A stretch of 64,000 nt of DNA from Pseudomonas sp. CCI4.2 (GCF_034350045.1 NZ_CP133781.1:4140501-4204500); one strand, 5' to 3'. Counted from the stretch's first letter, positions 8,899 to 18,082 are shown. The notes: a model not told the origin generated them from the sequence alone. A program made the numbers and translations.

Positions 8899-10037
8899 CC
8901 TTCTTTTCGAACGATGACAATCACCACTGTGATCACGCCCAGCAACAGAAACAACCCGAACACCCACAGTGCAGCGTGAGCGCCGAAGTGGTCGGCCAGA
9001 AGGCCGGTAACAATGACCGGAATGCTGAATCCCATATACGCCAACAGAAAGAACCCGGCATTGACGCGGGGTGTTTCCGAGCCCGCCATCGCCGTGACGG
9101 CCGATAGCCCGCCTAAATAAATAAACCCGTAACACGCACTGCTGGCACCCACTGCGCCTATTAATACGGCAGCGAGACAACCGCTGATCGCACCCCACGC
9201 CAGCAGTGCATAGCTCAGGGACAAGATCAACAGTCCCAACCCCGTGGCTTTGGCCGGTTGCATCCGTCGAACCCAAGGCTGAAACACCACGCCACTGCTG
9301 ATCACCAAGAACGTACAGACGCCAGACCAACGTTCAATACCATGGGCTGCAAGCACCGACGGCACGATGGCGATGACTACTCCCGAGGCAGCCCACGCCA
9401 ACAAAATTGAAAAACTGTAGGGGAGGCTGCCGGCGGGAAATCTAGGCAAGCGTATCAGCGGCGTGTTTTTGACTTTCACTTTAGAGTCCGGCAGCTTCAC
9501 CACTACAACAATCGCCACGCACGCTAACGCCAATTGCACCCAAAAGCTGCCGGGTGTAACGCTGTCGTGGGAAAGCAGAAACAGGCTGGTCAGCACCGCG
9601 CCGAGTCCAAAGCCTAAGGACGTACTGGCGGTGACCCAATGGGCGGGGGCGCGAGCATCACCCGTCGACATCAATTCGGTCATGTAGGCCGTGCCGGTGA
9701 CCGAGGCAAGCCCCGTGCCGATGCCCAACAGCAGCCGCGCCGCGCCCAGTGCTAGCAAATTTGGCCAGAGCAGCATGATGAGCGTCGCCATGATGGATAA
9801 ACACAGCGCTGTCAGAATCAACGGTTTGCGTCCTACCCGGTCAGCCAGTCCGCCGAGGGCGAGTAACACCGGCAACACGCCCAGTACATAACCGGAAAAC
9901 GCCAGCGCAGTAGCGCCCGCGCCATAGCCAGACAATTGCGCATAGGTCGTATACAACGGGGCCTGCAAGTTTACCGCGAGGGTGATCAGGCAAAGAACGA
10001 ACGCTAATCCCCATGAATTCCGATGCTGTGCGTTCAA
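8793..10037 (-). CDS. MFS transporter, divergent from MocR-type regulator
   Basis: A 414-residue, twelve-helix major facilitator protein with motif A (GGLADRVGRKPLI) and a helix-5 GIGTGLASVTGTAY segment, of the DHA1 exporter kind. It starts with TTG at 10037, eight bases after a CGGAG binding site; no ATG fits better. The C-terminal 35 residues (after VRKEGYVAKGWGTGR) are polar and encoded entirely opposite the end of the plus-strand MFS gene. They may be an extension read into its neighbour after loss of an original stop. Its promoter faces the MocR regulator gene at 10168, which makes that protein its likely controller. Substrate unknown. Confidence 0.8.
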   Translation of the reverse strand: MNAQHRNSWGLAFVLCLITLAVNLQAPLYTTYAQLSGYGAGATALAFSGYVLGVLPVLLALGGLADRVGRKPLILTALCLSIMATLIMLLWPNLLALGAARLLLGIGTGLASVTGTAYMTELMSTGDARAPAHWVTASTSLGFGLGAVLTSLFLLSHDSVTPGSFWVQLALACVAIVVVVKLPDSKVKVKNTPLIRLPRFPAGSLPYSFSILLAWAASGVVIAIVPSVLAAHGIERWSGVCTFLVISSGVVFQPWVRRMQPAKATGLGLLILSLSYALLAWGAISGCLAAVLIGAVGASSACYGFIYLGGLSAVTAMAGSETPRVNAGFFLLAYMGFSIPVIVTGLLADHFGAHAALWVFGLFLLLGVITVVIVIVRKEGYVAKGWGTGRSTTIANAQAAIKTKVPMNTIRIPK

Positions 10038-10142
10038 AGATGCTGCTCCGTAAATAGGCGTTTTAGTTCCTTCACTAAACTCCCGGACTATCTATCCCGG
10101 GGGCGATGTAAACAAGGAACAGACGGGTACCTTTTATGCTTA

Positions 10143-10169
10143 ACTGTTCGCTCAAAATCTGAGAACAGT
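10143..10169. promoter_or_regulatory. 27-bp dyad between MFS gene and MocR regulator
   Basis: ACTGTTC at 10143-10149 is exactly mirrored by GAACAGT at 10163-10169, with an inner CTC..GAG pair. The dyad reaches into the GTG start codon of the regulator, a good position for autorepression. A wider GTTCCTT..AAGGAAC inverted pair lies at 10066-10072 and 10114-10120. Binding by the MocR protein is inference. Confidence 0.45.
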
Positions 10170-11580
10170 GCCCGTCGTGGACTTGAACATTGATCGAAAC
10201 GCTGCATCGCCGGTGACTCAGCAGCTGGTGACTAATGTTACGCAGTGGATAAAGCGACGTCGTATCCGGCCTGGCGCCCGATTGCCCTCCATCCGTCAAT
10301 TGGCGCAGGAAAACGGCTTGAGCCTGTCGAGCGTGATCAAAGCCTACGATCAATTAGTGGCCGTCGGTGTGCTGGAGTCCCGCCATGGATCGGGCTTCTT
10401 CGTGGCCGAGACGCGGTCCCAGTCCGTGGAGACCCACCGAGAACACGACAACGGCGCTTGGGAGCTGTTCGGCAGTGAGTCCACAGCGCTCAAACTGGGT
10501 TGTGGCTGGTTGCCTGAATCGTGGCGAGAGGGTACCGATTTGGGGCTGGCAATCCGCCAGGTGGTGCGCAGCGACAGCCACTCGTTATTCAACTACAGCT
10601 CCCCACTGGGCTCTGCTCATTTGCGGCAGCACATTCAGAAACGTCTGAGCTTGATTGACCTTCACGTCGAACCGCATCAGATCATCACCACTCAAGGTGC
10701 CAGTCATGGCCTGGATCTGTTGGTGCGGACGTTGTTAAAACCGGGTGACCTGGTGTTGGTGGAAAGCCCCGGTTATTACAATCTGTTCAACCTGTTGAAG
10801 TTGCACGGGATCAAAACCCTGGCCGTACCCAGAACTCAGCACGGGCCTGATATCGCCAGTCTTGAAGCGATCCTCAGCCAACACAGCCCGTCTTATTTCT
10901 TCATCAACAGCATGTACCAGAACCCAACCGGCACCAGCCTAGCGCCGAGCGTCGCCTACCGGTTACTGCAATTGGCCACCCAACATGACTTTCGAATCAT
11001 CGAAGACGATATCTACGCCGACTTTCAGAACGGTACAACCTCTCGGTTAGCCAACCTGGACGCCTTGGATCGGGTGATCTACCTCGCCAGCTTTTCCAAG
11101 ACCCTGACCAGCTCATTGCGAGTCGGCTATGTGGTTGCCCAACCGGAAATCATCAATCGGTTAGCTGAAGTCAAAATGATCACTGGTTTAGGCTGCCCGT
11201 TGTTCGCCGAAAACGTGGTTGCCACCTTGCTGGCCAATGGGTCGTATCGCAAGCTGATCCAGCGCTTGCGCCAACGCCTGAACAAGCAGATGGCGAACAC
11301 GCTTCGGCAACTTGACGACGCTCATTGGGAGGTTTTTTCCGAGCCCACCGAAGGTATGTTCGTGTGGGCACGGCCGCGGCATTTAAGCGCCCAGCAGGTC
11401 AATCAAATCGCCGAGGAACTGCATGTGCAACTGTCGCCGGGGTCGGCATTCATGCCAGAGGGTCAGACCTGTGACTGGCTACGGCTGAACGTGGCATATG
11501 CGCAGGACATTCGTGCGCAGACCTTCTTTCAGCGCATAGAGCAGAAGTCGAAAGCGGCGCTGATAAGGCTCACGTCATAA
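10168..11580 (+). CDS. MocR-family regulator (GntR winged helix + aminotransferase fold)
   Basis: A 470-residue transcription factor. Residues about 8-75 form a GntR-type winged helix (TQWIKRRRIRPGARLPSIRQ, GLSLSSVIKAYDQL). Residues about 110-465 form a class I aminotransferase domain, with GASHGLDLLVRT, the segment YQNPTGTSL, DDIYADF and the PLP-lysine motif ASFSKTLTSSLRVGYV. MocR proteins use this domain to bind PLP, often with an amine or amino acid, rather than to catalyse. It is divergent from an MFS exporter, suggesting control of that transporter. It starts with GTG at 10168; a second GTG nine bases on is also possible. The start codon sits inside a palindrome. Confidence 0.87.
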   Translation: MPVVDLNIDRNAASPVTQQLVTNVTQWIKRRRIRPGARLPSIRQLAQENGLSLSSVIKAYDQLVAVGVLESRHGSGFFVAETRSQSVETHREHDNGAWELFGSESTALKLGCGWLPESWREGTDLGLAIRQVVRSDSHSLFNYSSPLGSAHLRQHIQKRLSLIDLHVEPHQIITTQGASHGLDLLVRTLLKPGDLVLVESPGYYNLFNLLKLHGIKTLAVPRTQHGPDIASLEAILSQHSPSYFFINSMYQNPTGTSLAPSVAYRLLQLATQHDFRIIEDDIYADFQNGTTSRLANLDALDRVIYLASFSKTLTSSLRVGYVVAQPEIINRLAEVKMITGLGCPLFAENVVATLLANGSYRKLIQRLRQRLNKQMANTLRQLDDAHWEVFSEPTEGMFVWARPRHLSAQQVNQIAEELHVQLSPGSAFMPEGQTCDWLRLNVAYAQDIRAQTFFQRIEQKSKAALIRLTS

Positions 11581-11677
11581 CAGTGAGCTGAATTGTCAAA
11601 AACGTCAGGTTGCTGGCCCTTTGAACTCTATCTTCTTGTCAAAATCGCTGACTTTTCAGGTGGTTAGAGAGGGTCAT

Positions 11678-12007
11678 GTGCGGATTTTAGTATCTACGTT
11701 CCTAGGGATTATTTTGGTCAGCGTTGCGCTTGGTGCTCAGGCTAAGCAGTTGAGTAAAAGTGATCGGTTTGTGTGCAGTTGGGGTGCCGGGATTGCGGGC
11801 TCTGCCCAAGCATCAAAGCTCTCTGGCGTCAGTCGTTATGGCGCACGCCGGAAGTTACAGTATCAAAAGTTCAAGCAGAGTTGGATGCGAATGATGGCAA
11901 TAGGAATCACCGAGCAGACCTACAACAGCGCCTCGCGGTTAAAGCCCGCTGGGGTCAAGCAAACCTATAACGAGGAATGCTTGAAGCACGAGTTGGCCCG
12001 TAGGTGA
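11678..12007 (+). CDS. Small exported hypothetical protein
   Basis: A 109-residue protein starting at GTG 11678 just after a GAGAGGG binding site. The frame stays open further upstream, but those codons lack a ribosome binding site. A signal peptide is clear (ILVSTFLGIILVSVALGAQA, cleaved before KQLSK), so the mature protein of about 88 residues is periplasmic or secreted. It is basic, with two cysteines (FVCSWG and EECLKHE) that could pair. I do not recognise a family. It stands alone between the MocR gene and the convergent aldo/keto reductase. Confidence 0.55.
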   Translation: MRILVSTFLGIILVSVALGAQAKQLSKSDRFVCSWGAGIAGSAQASKLSGVSRYGARRKLQYQKFKQSWMRMMAIGITEQTYNSASRLKPAGVKQTYNEECLKHELARR

Positions 12008-12037
12008 TATTGAAAAGCGGCCACGATAACCGTATGG

Positions 12038-12081
12038 AAAAAGACGAACCGCCTAAGCCCGTATCGGCGGGAGTAGGCGGT
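12038..12081 (-). terminator. Rho-independent terminator for the aldo/keto reductase
   Basis: An 8-bp perfect stem, ACCGCCTA (12048-12055) with TAGGCGGT (12074-12081), encloses an inner CCCG..CGGG pair. Read on the minus strand it ends in a run of five T after a short spacer. It lies 10-54 bases past the stop codon of the reductase gene. Confidence 0.6.
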
Positions 12082-12091
12082 CCAAGGGAAC

Positions 12092-13075
12092 TCAACGGTC
12101 GACGCGTTGCTGCAAGTGAGCCGGGTAGCGATCACCCGCCACTGTAATCCGCGCCAATGCCGACTCAATGGTGGCCACGTCAGCATCGCTTAATGCGACG
12201 GTCGCAGCACCGACGTTTTCTTCCAGACGATGCAGTTTGGTGGTGCCTGGAATTGGCACAATCCAAGGCTTTTGAGCCAGCAACCAGGCAAGGGCAATTT
12301 GTGCACGGGTGGCGCCTTTGCCTTCGGCTATTCGCCCCAAGGCTTCGACCAATTGCGCGTTGGCCCTGCGGTTTTCTTCGTTGAAACGCGGGACCGTATT
12401 GCGGAAGTCGTCTTTTGCGAATGTGGTGTTGGCGTCAATGGCCCCGGTCAGGAACCCTCTGCCCAAGGGGCTGAACGGTACAAAACCGATGCCCAGTTCC
12501 TGCAGGACGGGGAAAATGTCTTTTTCCGGCTCCCGCCACCACATTGAATATTCGCTTTGCAACGCGGTGACCGGCTGCACCGCATGGGCACGACGGATTG
12601 ATTGCACGCCGGCTTCTGACAGGCCGAAGTGTTTGACCTTTCCTTGCTCGATCAATTGCTTCACCGCCCCCGCGACGTCCTCCATGGGAACACTCGGATC
12701 GACCCGGTGTTGGTACAGCAGGTCGATGCGGTCCGTTTTCAGGCGCTTGAGCGAGGCCTCGACCACCGCTCGAATGGTGTCAGGATGACTGTCGAGGCCT
12801 TGTGCAACTTCGGCATTTTTGAAGCCAAATTTTGTAGCAATCACGACCTCATCGCGAAACGGTGCTAATGCCTCGCCGAGCAATGCTTCATTAACGAATG
12901 GGCCGTAAACCTCGGCAGTGTCGAAGAACGTGACGCCTGCGTCGAAAGCGCTACGGATAAGCGATATGGCAGATGACTTCTCCATTGCCGGGCCGTAAGC
13001 GAAACTCAAGCCCATGCACCCCAAGCCTATTGCTGATACCTCAAGGCCGCTGCTGCCTACTGTGCGCTTTTGCAT
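12092..13075 (-). CDS. Aldo/keto reductase
   Basis: A 327-residue cytoplasmic NADPH-dependent reductase of the aldo/keto reductase superfamily, close to the group with yeast/plant-type pyridoxal and auxin-induced homologues. The catalytic tetrad is visible: Asp and Tyr in FFDTAEVYGP, Lys in VIATKFGF and His in LLYQHRVDP. The NADP-binding end includes PIPGTTKLHRLEENVGA. It starts at ATG 13075 and is divergent from a LysR regulator gene 131 bases away, a classic regulator-target arrangement. The physiological aldehyde or ketone is unknown. A terminator follows. Confidence 0.85.
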   Translation of the reverse strand: MQKRTVGSSGLEVSAIGLGCMGLSFAYGPAMEKSSAISLIRSAFDAGVTFFDTAEVYGPFVNEALLGEALAPFRDEVVIATKFGFKNAEVAQGLDSHPDTIRAVVEASLKRLKTDRIDLLYQHRVDPSVPMEDVAGAVKQLIEQGKVKHFGLSEAGVQSIRRAHAVQPVTALQSEYSMWWREPEKDIFPVLQELGIGFVPFSPLGRGFLTGAIDANTTFAKDDFRNTVPRFNEENRRANAQLVEALGRIAEGKGATRAQIALAWLLAQKPWIVPIPGTTKLHRLEENVGAATVALSDADVATIESALARITVAGDRYPAHLQQRVDR

Positions 13076-13206
13076 AATCAGTCTCCTATTGAAATGTCTG
13101 TAGATGGCTAGTCGTTGGCTCTTACAGCCGGTCTGCTACCTTATATTGCTGTAATCTCCTCAACAATCCGTCTTCCGGTACATAGGTTATTGAGGAAAAA
13201 TCACAA

Positions 13207-14121
13207 ATGATTCGTGCCGGGCTACCTGAACTTACGGCATTCATTGCCATTGCCGAACACCGTAGTTTCAGCGGTGCCGCCCGCGTCCTTGGGGTTTCGC
13301 CGTCAGCGCTCAGCCATTCAATGCGCGGCCTCGAAGCCCGACTGGAGATGCGCCTGTTCAACCGCACGACGAGATCAGTGGCGCTTACGGAGGCGGGGGA
13401 GCAACTATTCAATGGCGTTCGGCCGTTACTTGGCGATCTGGAAAACGTCGTCAACGAGGTGACTTCCGCACGCAATACGCCCTCGGGTTCGATCCGTATC
13501 AGCGCCTCAGAATCAGCGATCAGGCCGCTTATCCGCCACGTTATTCCAGCGTTTTTGGCAACGTACCCGCAGATTCACGTTGAGTTCGTGGTAGACAGCA
13601 AATTGCTGGACATCGTTGCCGACGGCTTCGATGCCGGCATTCGAGCGTTCGACGACGTTCCGCGTGACATGATCGCCGTACGCTTTGGCCCCGATATTCG
13701 TTTTGCGGCAGTCGCGTCTCCTGAATACCTTGAGCGTCATCCCGCACCGAACGAGCCGCACGAACTCAAACAACACCGCTGTATACGCTTTCGATTTGCC
13801 AGCGGCGCTCTGTTTCGATGGGATCTTGAACACGCTGGAACCAGCACCAGCGTTGATGTCGAAGGCCCGATGACAATGGATAACATCAACCTGATGATTG
13901 AGGCCTCACTGGCTGGGATTGGCGTTGGCTGGGTGCCCGAAGACCAGGTAGCCGAGCATCTGGCGGCTGGCCGATTGGTTCATTTACTGACACAGTGGAG
14001 CCCAAGCTACCCAGGCCTGAGTCTTTATTACCCGGCCAATCGTCACCCACCGATGGCATTGCGGTTGTTCGTTCAAGCGCTGCGCGAATGGTCGAACGAA
14101 TCACCCGGTGTTCGAACGTGA
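13207..14121 (+). CDS. LysR-family transcriptional regulator
   Basis: A 304-residue regulator. The N-terminal winged helix (ELTAFIAIAEHRSFSGAARV, GVSPSALSHSMRGLEARL, RLFNRTTRSVALTEAGEQL) is followed by a periplasmic-binding-protein-like effector domain with SGSIRISASESAIRPLI and GIGVGWVPEDQVAEHLAAG. This subtype is commonly found beside oxidoreductases. It is divergent from the aldo/keto reductase at 12092-13075 and probably controls it; the shared 131-base gap would hold the operator. A GAGGA motif lies 11 bases before the ATG. Confidence 0.85.
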   Translation: MIRAGLPELTAFIAIAEHRSFSGAARVLGVSPSALSHSMRGLEARLEMRLFNRTTRSVALTEAGEQLFNGVRPLLGDLENVVNEVTSARNTPSGSIRISASESAIRPLIRHVIPAFLATYPQIHVEFVVDSKLLDIVADGFDAGIRAFDDVPRDMIAVRFGPDIRFAAVASPEYLERHPAPNEPHELKQHRCIRFRFASGALFRWDLEHAGTSTSVDVEGPMTMDNINLMIEASLAGIGVGWVPEDQVAEHLAAGRLVHLLTQWSPSYPGLSLYYPANRHPPMALRLFVQALREWSNESPGVRT

Positions 14122-14368
14122 CTCAAACACGTCCTTTAGTACCGGAACTGCCGACATCGCTTTAGGCCATCCGACATAGAACGCCACGTGGGTACGACTT
14201 CGGCGGCCTGCTATCCCGATAGATGGCACCTTCTAACGTTTAGCGATGGTCTGATCATTGCAAACGGGTCCGCTCAAGCGTTCTTGATAACTGAAAATTG
14301 GCGCTAAAACCTATACCCACATCTTCGCATCGACGTGTTCCGAGAGGAGCATTAGTCAGGAGTTAATC

Positions 14369-14581
14369 TTGAGCACACTCGCGGAAATGGCAGCCAACTT
14401 CTTGAAGTTTGAACTGCGGGCTGAAACATCTCTTTTGAATACAGCCAAGCAAGATTTAAAGGCAGGGCAGGAGCGAATAGCTTTTTTGAACGTCGCCGAA
14501 GGCCATGACCCTGAGCCACACTTGGTTCCGAATGATTTAATAGAACGAGTTGGGGGACAGGGTTTGATGCCAAGAACTTGA
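14369..14581 (+). CDS. Small hypothetical protein (weak)
   Basis: A 70-codon frame starting with TTG, six bases after a good AGGAG site. It reads as a soluble, mixed-charge helical protein (MSTLAEMAANFLKFELRAET, then AKQDLKAGQERIAFLNVAEG). I recognise no family, and TTG starts are uncommon, so this could be a remnant or chance. It is followed 20 bases later by a strong hairpin at 14601-14623. Confidence 0.3.
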   Translation: MSTLAEMAANFLKFELRAETSLLNTAKQDLKAGQERIAFLNVAEGHDPEPHLVPNDLIERVGGQGLMPRT

Positions 14582-14600
14582 CCATCAAGTTTGATCAGTC

Positions 14601-14623
14601 CCTGCCTATCGCCAATAGGCAGG
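14601..14623. repeat. Perfect 9-bp inverted repeat
   Basis: CCTGCCTAT and ATAGGCAGG flank a five-base loop. Neither side has a T-run, so it is not a clear intrinsic terminator, although it follows the small frame ending at 14581. The surrounding 14122-14944 region is otherwise empty of confident genes. A REP-like tgggagcaggtttgcctggg lies at 14905-14924 just before the porin gene's end. Confidence 0.45.
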
Positions 14624-14944
14624 TCATTCGCGGCACCCAATCCGAATGTCAGGATGCAAGAACTTCCAATGCACGTAATACATTCTTTTGATGCTCTGGC
14701 ATTTCACTGGCTTGCGAGGCAGCGGGCCAAAGGGAACGTACTTTTTGCATTACCGCTTTCAGGTTGTAGAAAAACGGTCGCCAAGGGATATCGCTTTTTT
14801 TGAGCGCGTGAATTCTATATTTAATAGGTCCATGGATTTGCTGGGGGGCGGAAATACAGGAGACGCGAGACCGGCCGCCCCCACAGATGAACGCATTCTT
14901 CTATGGGAGCAGGTTTGCCTGGGAATGGTTGACGCGGTGTCAGA

Positions 14945-16288
14945 TCAGAAGAAGTTGTAGGTGTAATTGAAGAACAACCGGGTCTGATCCAGATCAGCAG
15001 AACCCGTGTTACCTGCATGGTAGGTGCCGTGGCGCAGGGTAGTGCCGAAGCCTTTCAATGGGCCGGTTTGCACAACATAGTCGACGCGAGTGTCGATTTC
15101 CGATTCGTGCTGATCGGCCCCATGGCCATCGGCCGCTCTGATATCTGCGCCCCGCAGGTAGCTGACAGACGCCTTCAGGCCGGCAATACCCAGACCGGCA
15201 AAGTTATAGCTGTACTGGCCGAAGTTGGTGGCCTCACCCGCTCGGGCGAAGCTTCCGACCGTAGCGTCGTTGAACAGGTAGAAACTATAGCCGCCTTGGC
15301 CTTCGTTCTTACCGTATTGGTTAGTTTCGCTGGCATCGTTGTTCCAGACGAAACCACCGTCGTCAGAGACTTGGGTTCGGCCAAGCATCAGCGATTGGTT
15401 ACCCAAGGAGTAGGTGAACATCGTGCTCCAGGTGGTGTTGTCTACCTTACCGGCGTTCTTCGCGTAGCCACCGTTGTTGTTGAACGCGTAGCCAGACTCG
15501 CCGTTGCGTCCGTCCGAGGTGCTCTTGAAGTAGCGCAGATCGGTCTTGAACGAAGAGTCGTCGGTGATCGGCAGCACATGCACCAGTCCCAAGAAATTCT
15601 GAGAGTAGAAGTTCTCCATGTTGGCGTAGTAGTACTGCAGGGTTAGGTCTTTATTGACCTTCCAGTCTCCACCGGCAAATAAGAATTTATTGCTGTCTTG
15701 CGTGGCGCCGGACACCGACAAGCCGGTGCTGTTGGTTGAAGCGCGGCCTTTGACCCCTTCAATTTGGCCCCCGGTCAGCGTCAGGTTATCGATGTCCTTG
15801 GAGGTGATCATGCCGCCCTCGAAGGTCTGCAGTTGCAGGCGCCCATCGTTGGCCAACAAGATCGGCAGGGCTGGGGTCAGCGTGTTGCCATAGCGAAATT
15901 CGGTCTTGGAGAAGCGCGCCTTGGCCGTAGCACCCGCACTGGCCCAAGTGGATTCAGCCGAACCGTCGCTTTTGCTCGGAGTGAAGGTATTGACCGCCGG
16001 GTGCATGCCTTTGCCGCCGTCCAGGTGCAGACCCAGCATACCTTGGACGTCCAAGCCAAAACCGACAGGGCCCTCGGTAAACCCAGAGATATAGTCAAGT
16101 TTGAACCCCTGCGCCCATTCTTTTTGATCTGCACCACCGGAGTGGTTATCAGAGTTGAAAAAGAAGTTACGCATGCCCAGCGATAACTTACTGTCCTCGA
16201 TAAAGTCTGCGCGCGCCGTGGCCGTTAATCCAAGACCCACGGTTAAACTCGTCAGCGCCAACGCGGCTGACAATGATTTGCTGTGCAT
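14945..16288 (-). CDS. OprD-family outer-membrane porin
   Basis: A 447-residue porin with a signal peptide of about 27 residues (LTSLTVGLGLTATARA before DFIED) and the OprD landmarks: SKLSLGMRNFFFNSD near the start, KEWAQGFKLDYISGFTEGPVG, RYGNTLTPALPILLANDGRL, and a barrel ending YTYNFF. OprD porins admit small carboxylates, amino acids or aromatic acids through the outer membrane; the specific substrate cannot be read off. It is monocistronic, upstream of nothing on the same strand within 500 bases. A decayed DUF2790 gene lies just behind its start, and such small exported proteins are often near porin or stress genes in Pseudomonas. Confidence 0.9.
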   Translation of the reverse strand: MHSKSLSAALALTSLTVGLGLTATARADFIEDSKLSLGMRNFFFNSDNHSGGADQKEWAQGFKLDYISGFTEGPVGFGLDVQGMLGLHLDGGKGMHPAVNTFTPSKSDGSAESTWASAGATAKARFSKTEFRYGNTLTPALPILLANDGRLQLQTFEGGMITSKDIDNLTLTGGQIEGVKGRASTNSTGLSVSGATQDSNKFLFAGGDWKVNKDLTLQYYYANMENFYSQNFLGLVHVLPITDDSSFKTDLRYFKSTSDGRNGESGYAFNNNGGYAKNAGKVDNTTWSTMFTYSLGNQSLMLGRTQVSDDGGFVWNNDASETNQYGKNEGQGGYSFYLFNDATVGSFARAGEATNFGQYSYNFAGLGIAGLKASVSYLRGADIRAADGHGADQHESEIDTRVDYVVQTGPLKGFGTTLRHGTYHAGNTGSADLDQTRLFFNYTYNFF

Positions 16289-16430
16289 AGTTGCCCCAAA
16301 GTGTATTTATTATGAATTGTTAACAAGCTTGACGCGCCAGTCTTATCTGTCTTTAAGTTATGGACTGGCGCGGTGTTTTTTTCATCAGATGGCCAAGCGG
16401 TGTAACTCAGTAAGTATCAGGTTCAACAAA

Positions 16431-16702
16431 TCAACCGTGGTCGCAACCGGTGCCCATCACCAGGTACTGCATAACGTGCCGTACCCCGGCCGAGTCTTCG
16501 TAGGTCAGTTGCACGGTTTCTGCACCGCAGGAGTGCCGGGCTCGGTGTGCGAGATGACCTTGGCGATGTCCGGGTGGCTGTCATAGGTATAAATGTCTAC
16601 CGGCGCGGTCTGATCGCTCTTGGCAGTCGCAGCATCCTCCGCCATCGCAGAAATGCTTAAGCCGGCAAGTGCAAGTGTGATCAGCGCGTTTCTTATACTC
16701 AT
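16431..16702 (-). pseudogene. DUF2790 small exported protein, frameshifted
   Basis: ATG at 16702 begins a signal peptide (MSIRNALITLALAGLSISAM-A) and the DUF2790 core DIYTYDSHPDIAKVISHTEP, but this frame ends at 16505 after PAVQKPCN. The other half of the domain continues in another frame: SCGAETVQLTYEDSAGVRHV followed by MQYLVMGTGCDHG and a TGA at 16431. The conserved Cys-Gly before the TY.DS.G segment is restored only by shifting frame between about 16530 and 16550. One extra base would give a normal 90-residue protein. Function of DUF2790 proteins is unknown; they are abundant, periplasmic and Pseudomonas-specific. Either a real mutation or a base-calling error. Confidence 0.7.
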
Positions 16703-17452
16703 CTCTAACTCCGATATAACTAAAAGCGATCGCGTTATATGATCTATTTTTCCGTCGGGCGCTGTCGAAGATTCTCTTGGAATTGGAGTTTGGTGAATAG
16801 TTACAGCAGCCTCTGCGAGGGCTCGGATCTTAAGGAAGTGGTGGAACGGTGAGTAGGCAGGTTTGCGACAAACACTGTTTCCTGAATGAGGGGTAATGGA
16901 TTGGTTTGAAGGGGGGTGGTGCGGGGCTAATCGGGTCAGGGAGTGGTGTCGGCCAGCTACCTTGCAAAATACCAAGCCGATCAGGCATTGAAGTCAGCGA
17001 GGCCAGCGCACGTCCACTACCCCGGCAAAGAGTCGCACTTGATGAGCGGCTGGTACGGTACGTCACCTACCTGGCGACTTGGAAAGTGATCGACGGAAAC
17101 ATCGACTCTACGAGTGTTTGCCTCAATTGTAAGGGAGGGTCCATTGGCGGCCGCGAACGCTGAAAAAGCGCCAAGCAGTGGTTCAAAGATCAATGCCGAC
17201 AAGCAGGGCGGGGAGCCGGTGAGGGCGGTGAAACTACGAGGGGACGATACTGTTCGGCCGCGTCGAGCTTCAGTCCTATGGGCTGAGCGGACCGACCATA
17301 ACCCTGGATTTCGAGCCCCGTTAGCCAAATCAGGTTAGAGTGTCCGTCAATGTCTGTTCATAAGGGCCATCCACTCGACTCGCGTGGTTGCGCCAAGTGG
17401 TTCCCGCGAACCAACAGGGCAAAAAAACCGTATACCAATCGATATGTGAAGA
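16703..17452. other. No confident gene
   Basis: About 750 bases. A 65-codon frame from TTG 17142 to TAG 17338 has a GGGAGGG motif four bases upstream (product begins LAAANAEKAPSSGSKIN) but matches no family I know. The frame VSASYLAKYQADQALKSARP just before it ends at a TGA near 17087. The two may be pieces of a decayed gene. Nothing else is recognisable. Confidence 0.3.
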
Positions 17453-18082
17453 ATGAATCGTCCGCTGTTTGTTTCTCTAGATGGACCTAAGGGAGTCGGC
17501 AAAACCACTCTGTTGGAGGCCGTCACTAAAGAGCTGAGGGCAGACAATAAAAAAGTGATCCGGCTTTGCGAGAAAAAAAGTGACCCCTATAGGGGTGAAA
17601 CAATGGCCCTCGTTAACGGACTGGTGAGAAATCCCACCAGGAATTTGGAGCTGAGGGTTTGTGAGCGCTTTGCGGATAGCCGTAGTTGGATTTCCCAGCA
17701 CGTGCTAGCTAAACAGCCACAAGGCAGCATCATCTTGATCGATCGCTGGTACCCGTCTGAAGCCGCGTTTCGCCGGATAGTGCCGTTTGCAGAGATCCTA
17801 CAGTTGAACATTGATCGAAACGTGCGGGTGCCAGACCTGCATGTCGGGGTAGTCACCGCGCCTGATATTTCATGGGCGAGGGCAGCGGCACGACGGCGTG
17901 GTCTGAGCAGTACTGTGATCCATAAACTTGAAGATCATGTCGCTTGTACCACGGCGTTCGAGCGAGCGATTGCAGATCATGGCTGGGTTCTATGCCGGAA
18001 TGAAGGAACGATTGAAGACGCGACGATGCAGGTGATTTCTGAGATTTATAGAGCCCTTCGATGTGCGGTAGCCGAACAATGA
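17453..18082 (+). CDS. Thymidylate-kinase-like P-loop protein
   Basis: A 209-residue P-loop nucleotide kinase related to dTMP kinase (Tmk). The Walker A is GPKGVGKTT near residue 11, and the DRY/DRW-type motif is DRWYPSEAAF near 98. The region VVTAPDISWARAAARRRGLS corresponds to the LID segment. Bacterial Tmk proteins are also about 210 residues, but the sequence is far from the housekeeping enzyme, which in Pseudomonas sits in the pabC-tmk-holB cluster. Here it is alone in a gene-poor stretch. It may phosphorylate a nucleotide or act on another small molecule; the assignment is to superfamily only. Confidence 0.65.
   Translation: MNRPLFVSLDGPKGVGKTTLLEAVTKELRADNKKVIRLCEKKSDPYRGETMALVNGLVRNPTRNLELRVCERFADSRSWISQHVLAKQPQGSIILIDRWYPSEAAFRRIVPFAEILQLNIDRNVRVPDLHVGVVTAPDISWARAAARRRGLSSTVIHKLEDHVACTTAFERAIADHGWVLCRNEGTIEDATMQVISEIYRALRCAVAEQ

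Noticed and set aside
14691..14960. Plus-strand frame beginning MLWHFTGLRGSGPKGTYF and running into the 3' end of the porin gene
   Set aside because: No binding site or recognised family; its end overlaps the REP-like repeat and the porin stop.
16703..16975. N-terminal extension of the DUF2790 frame
   Set aside because: The signal peptide begins at 16702; upstream codons have no coding character.
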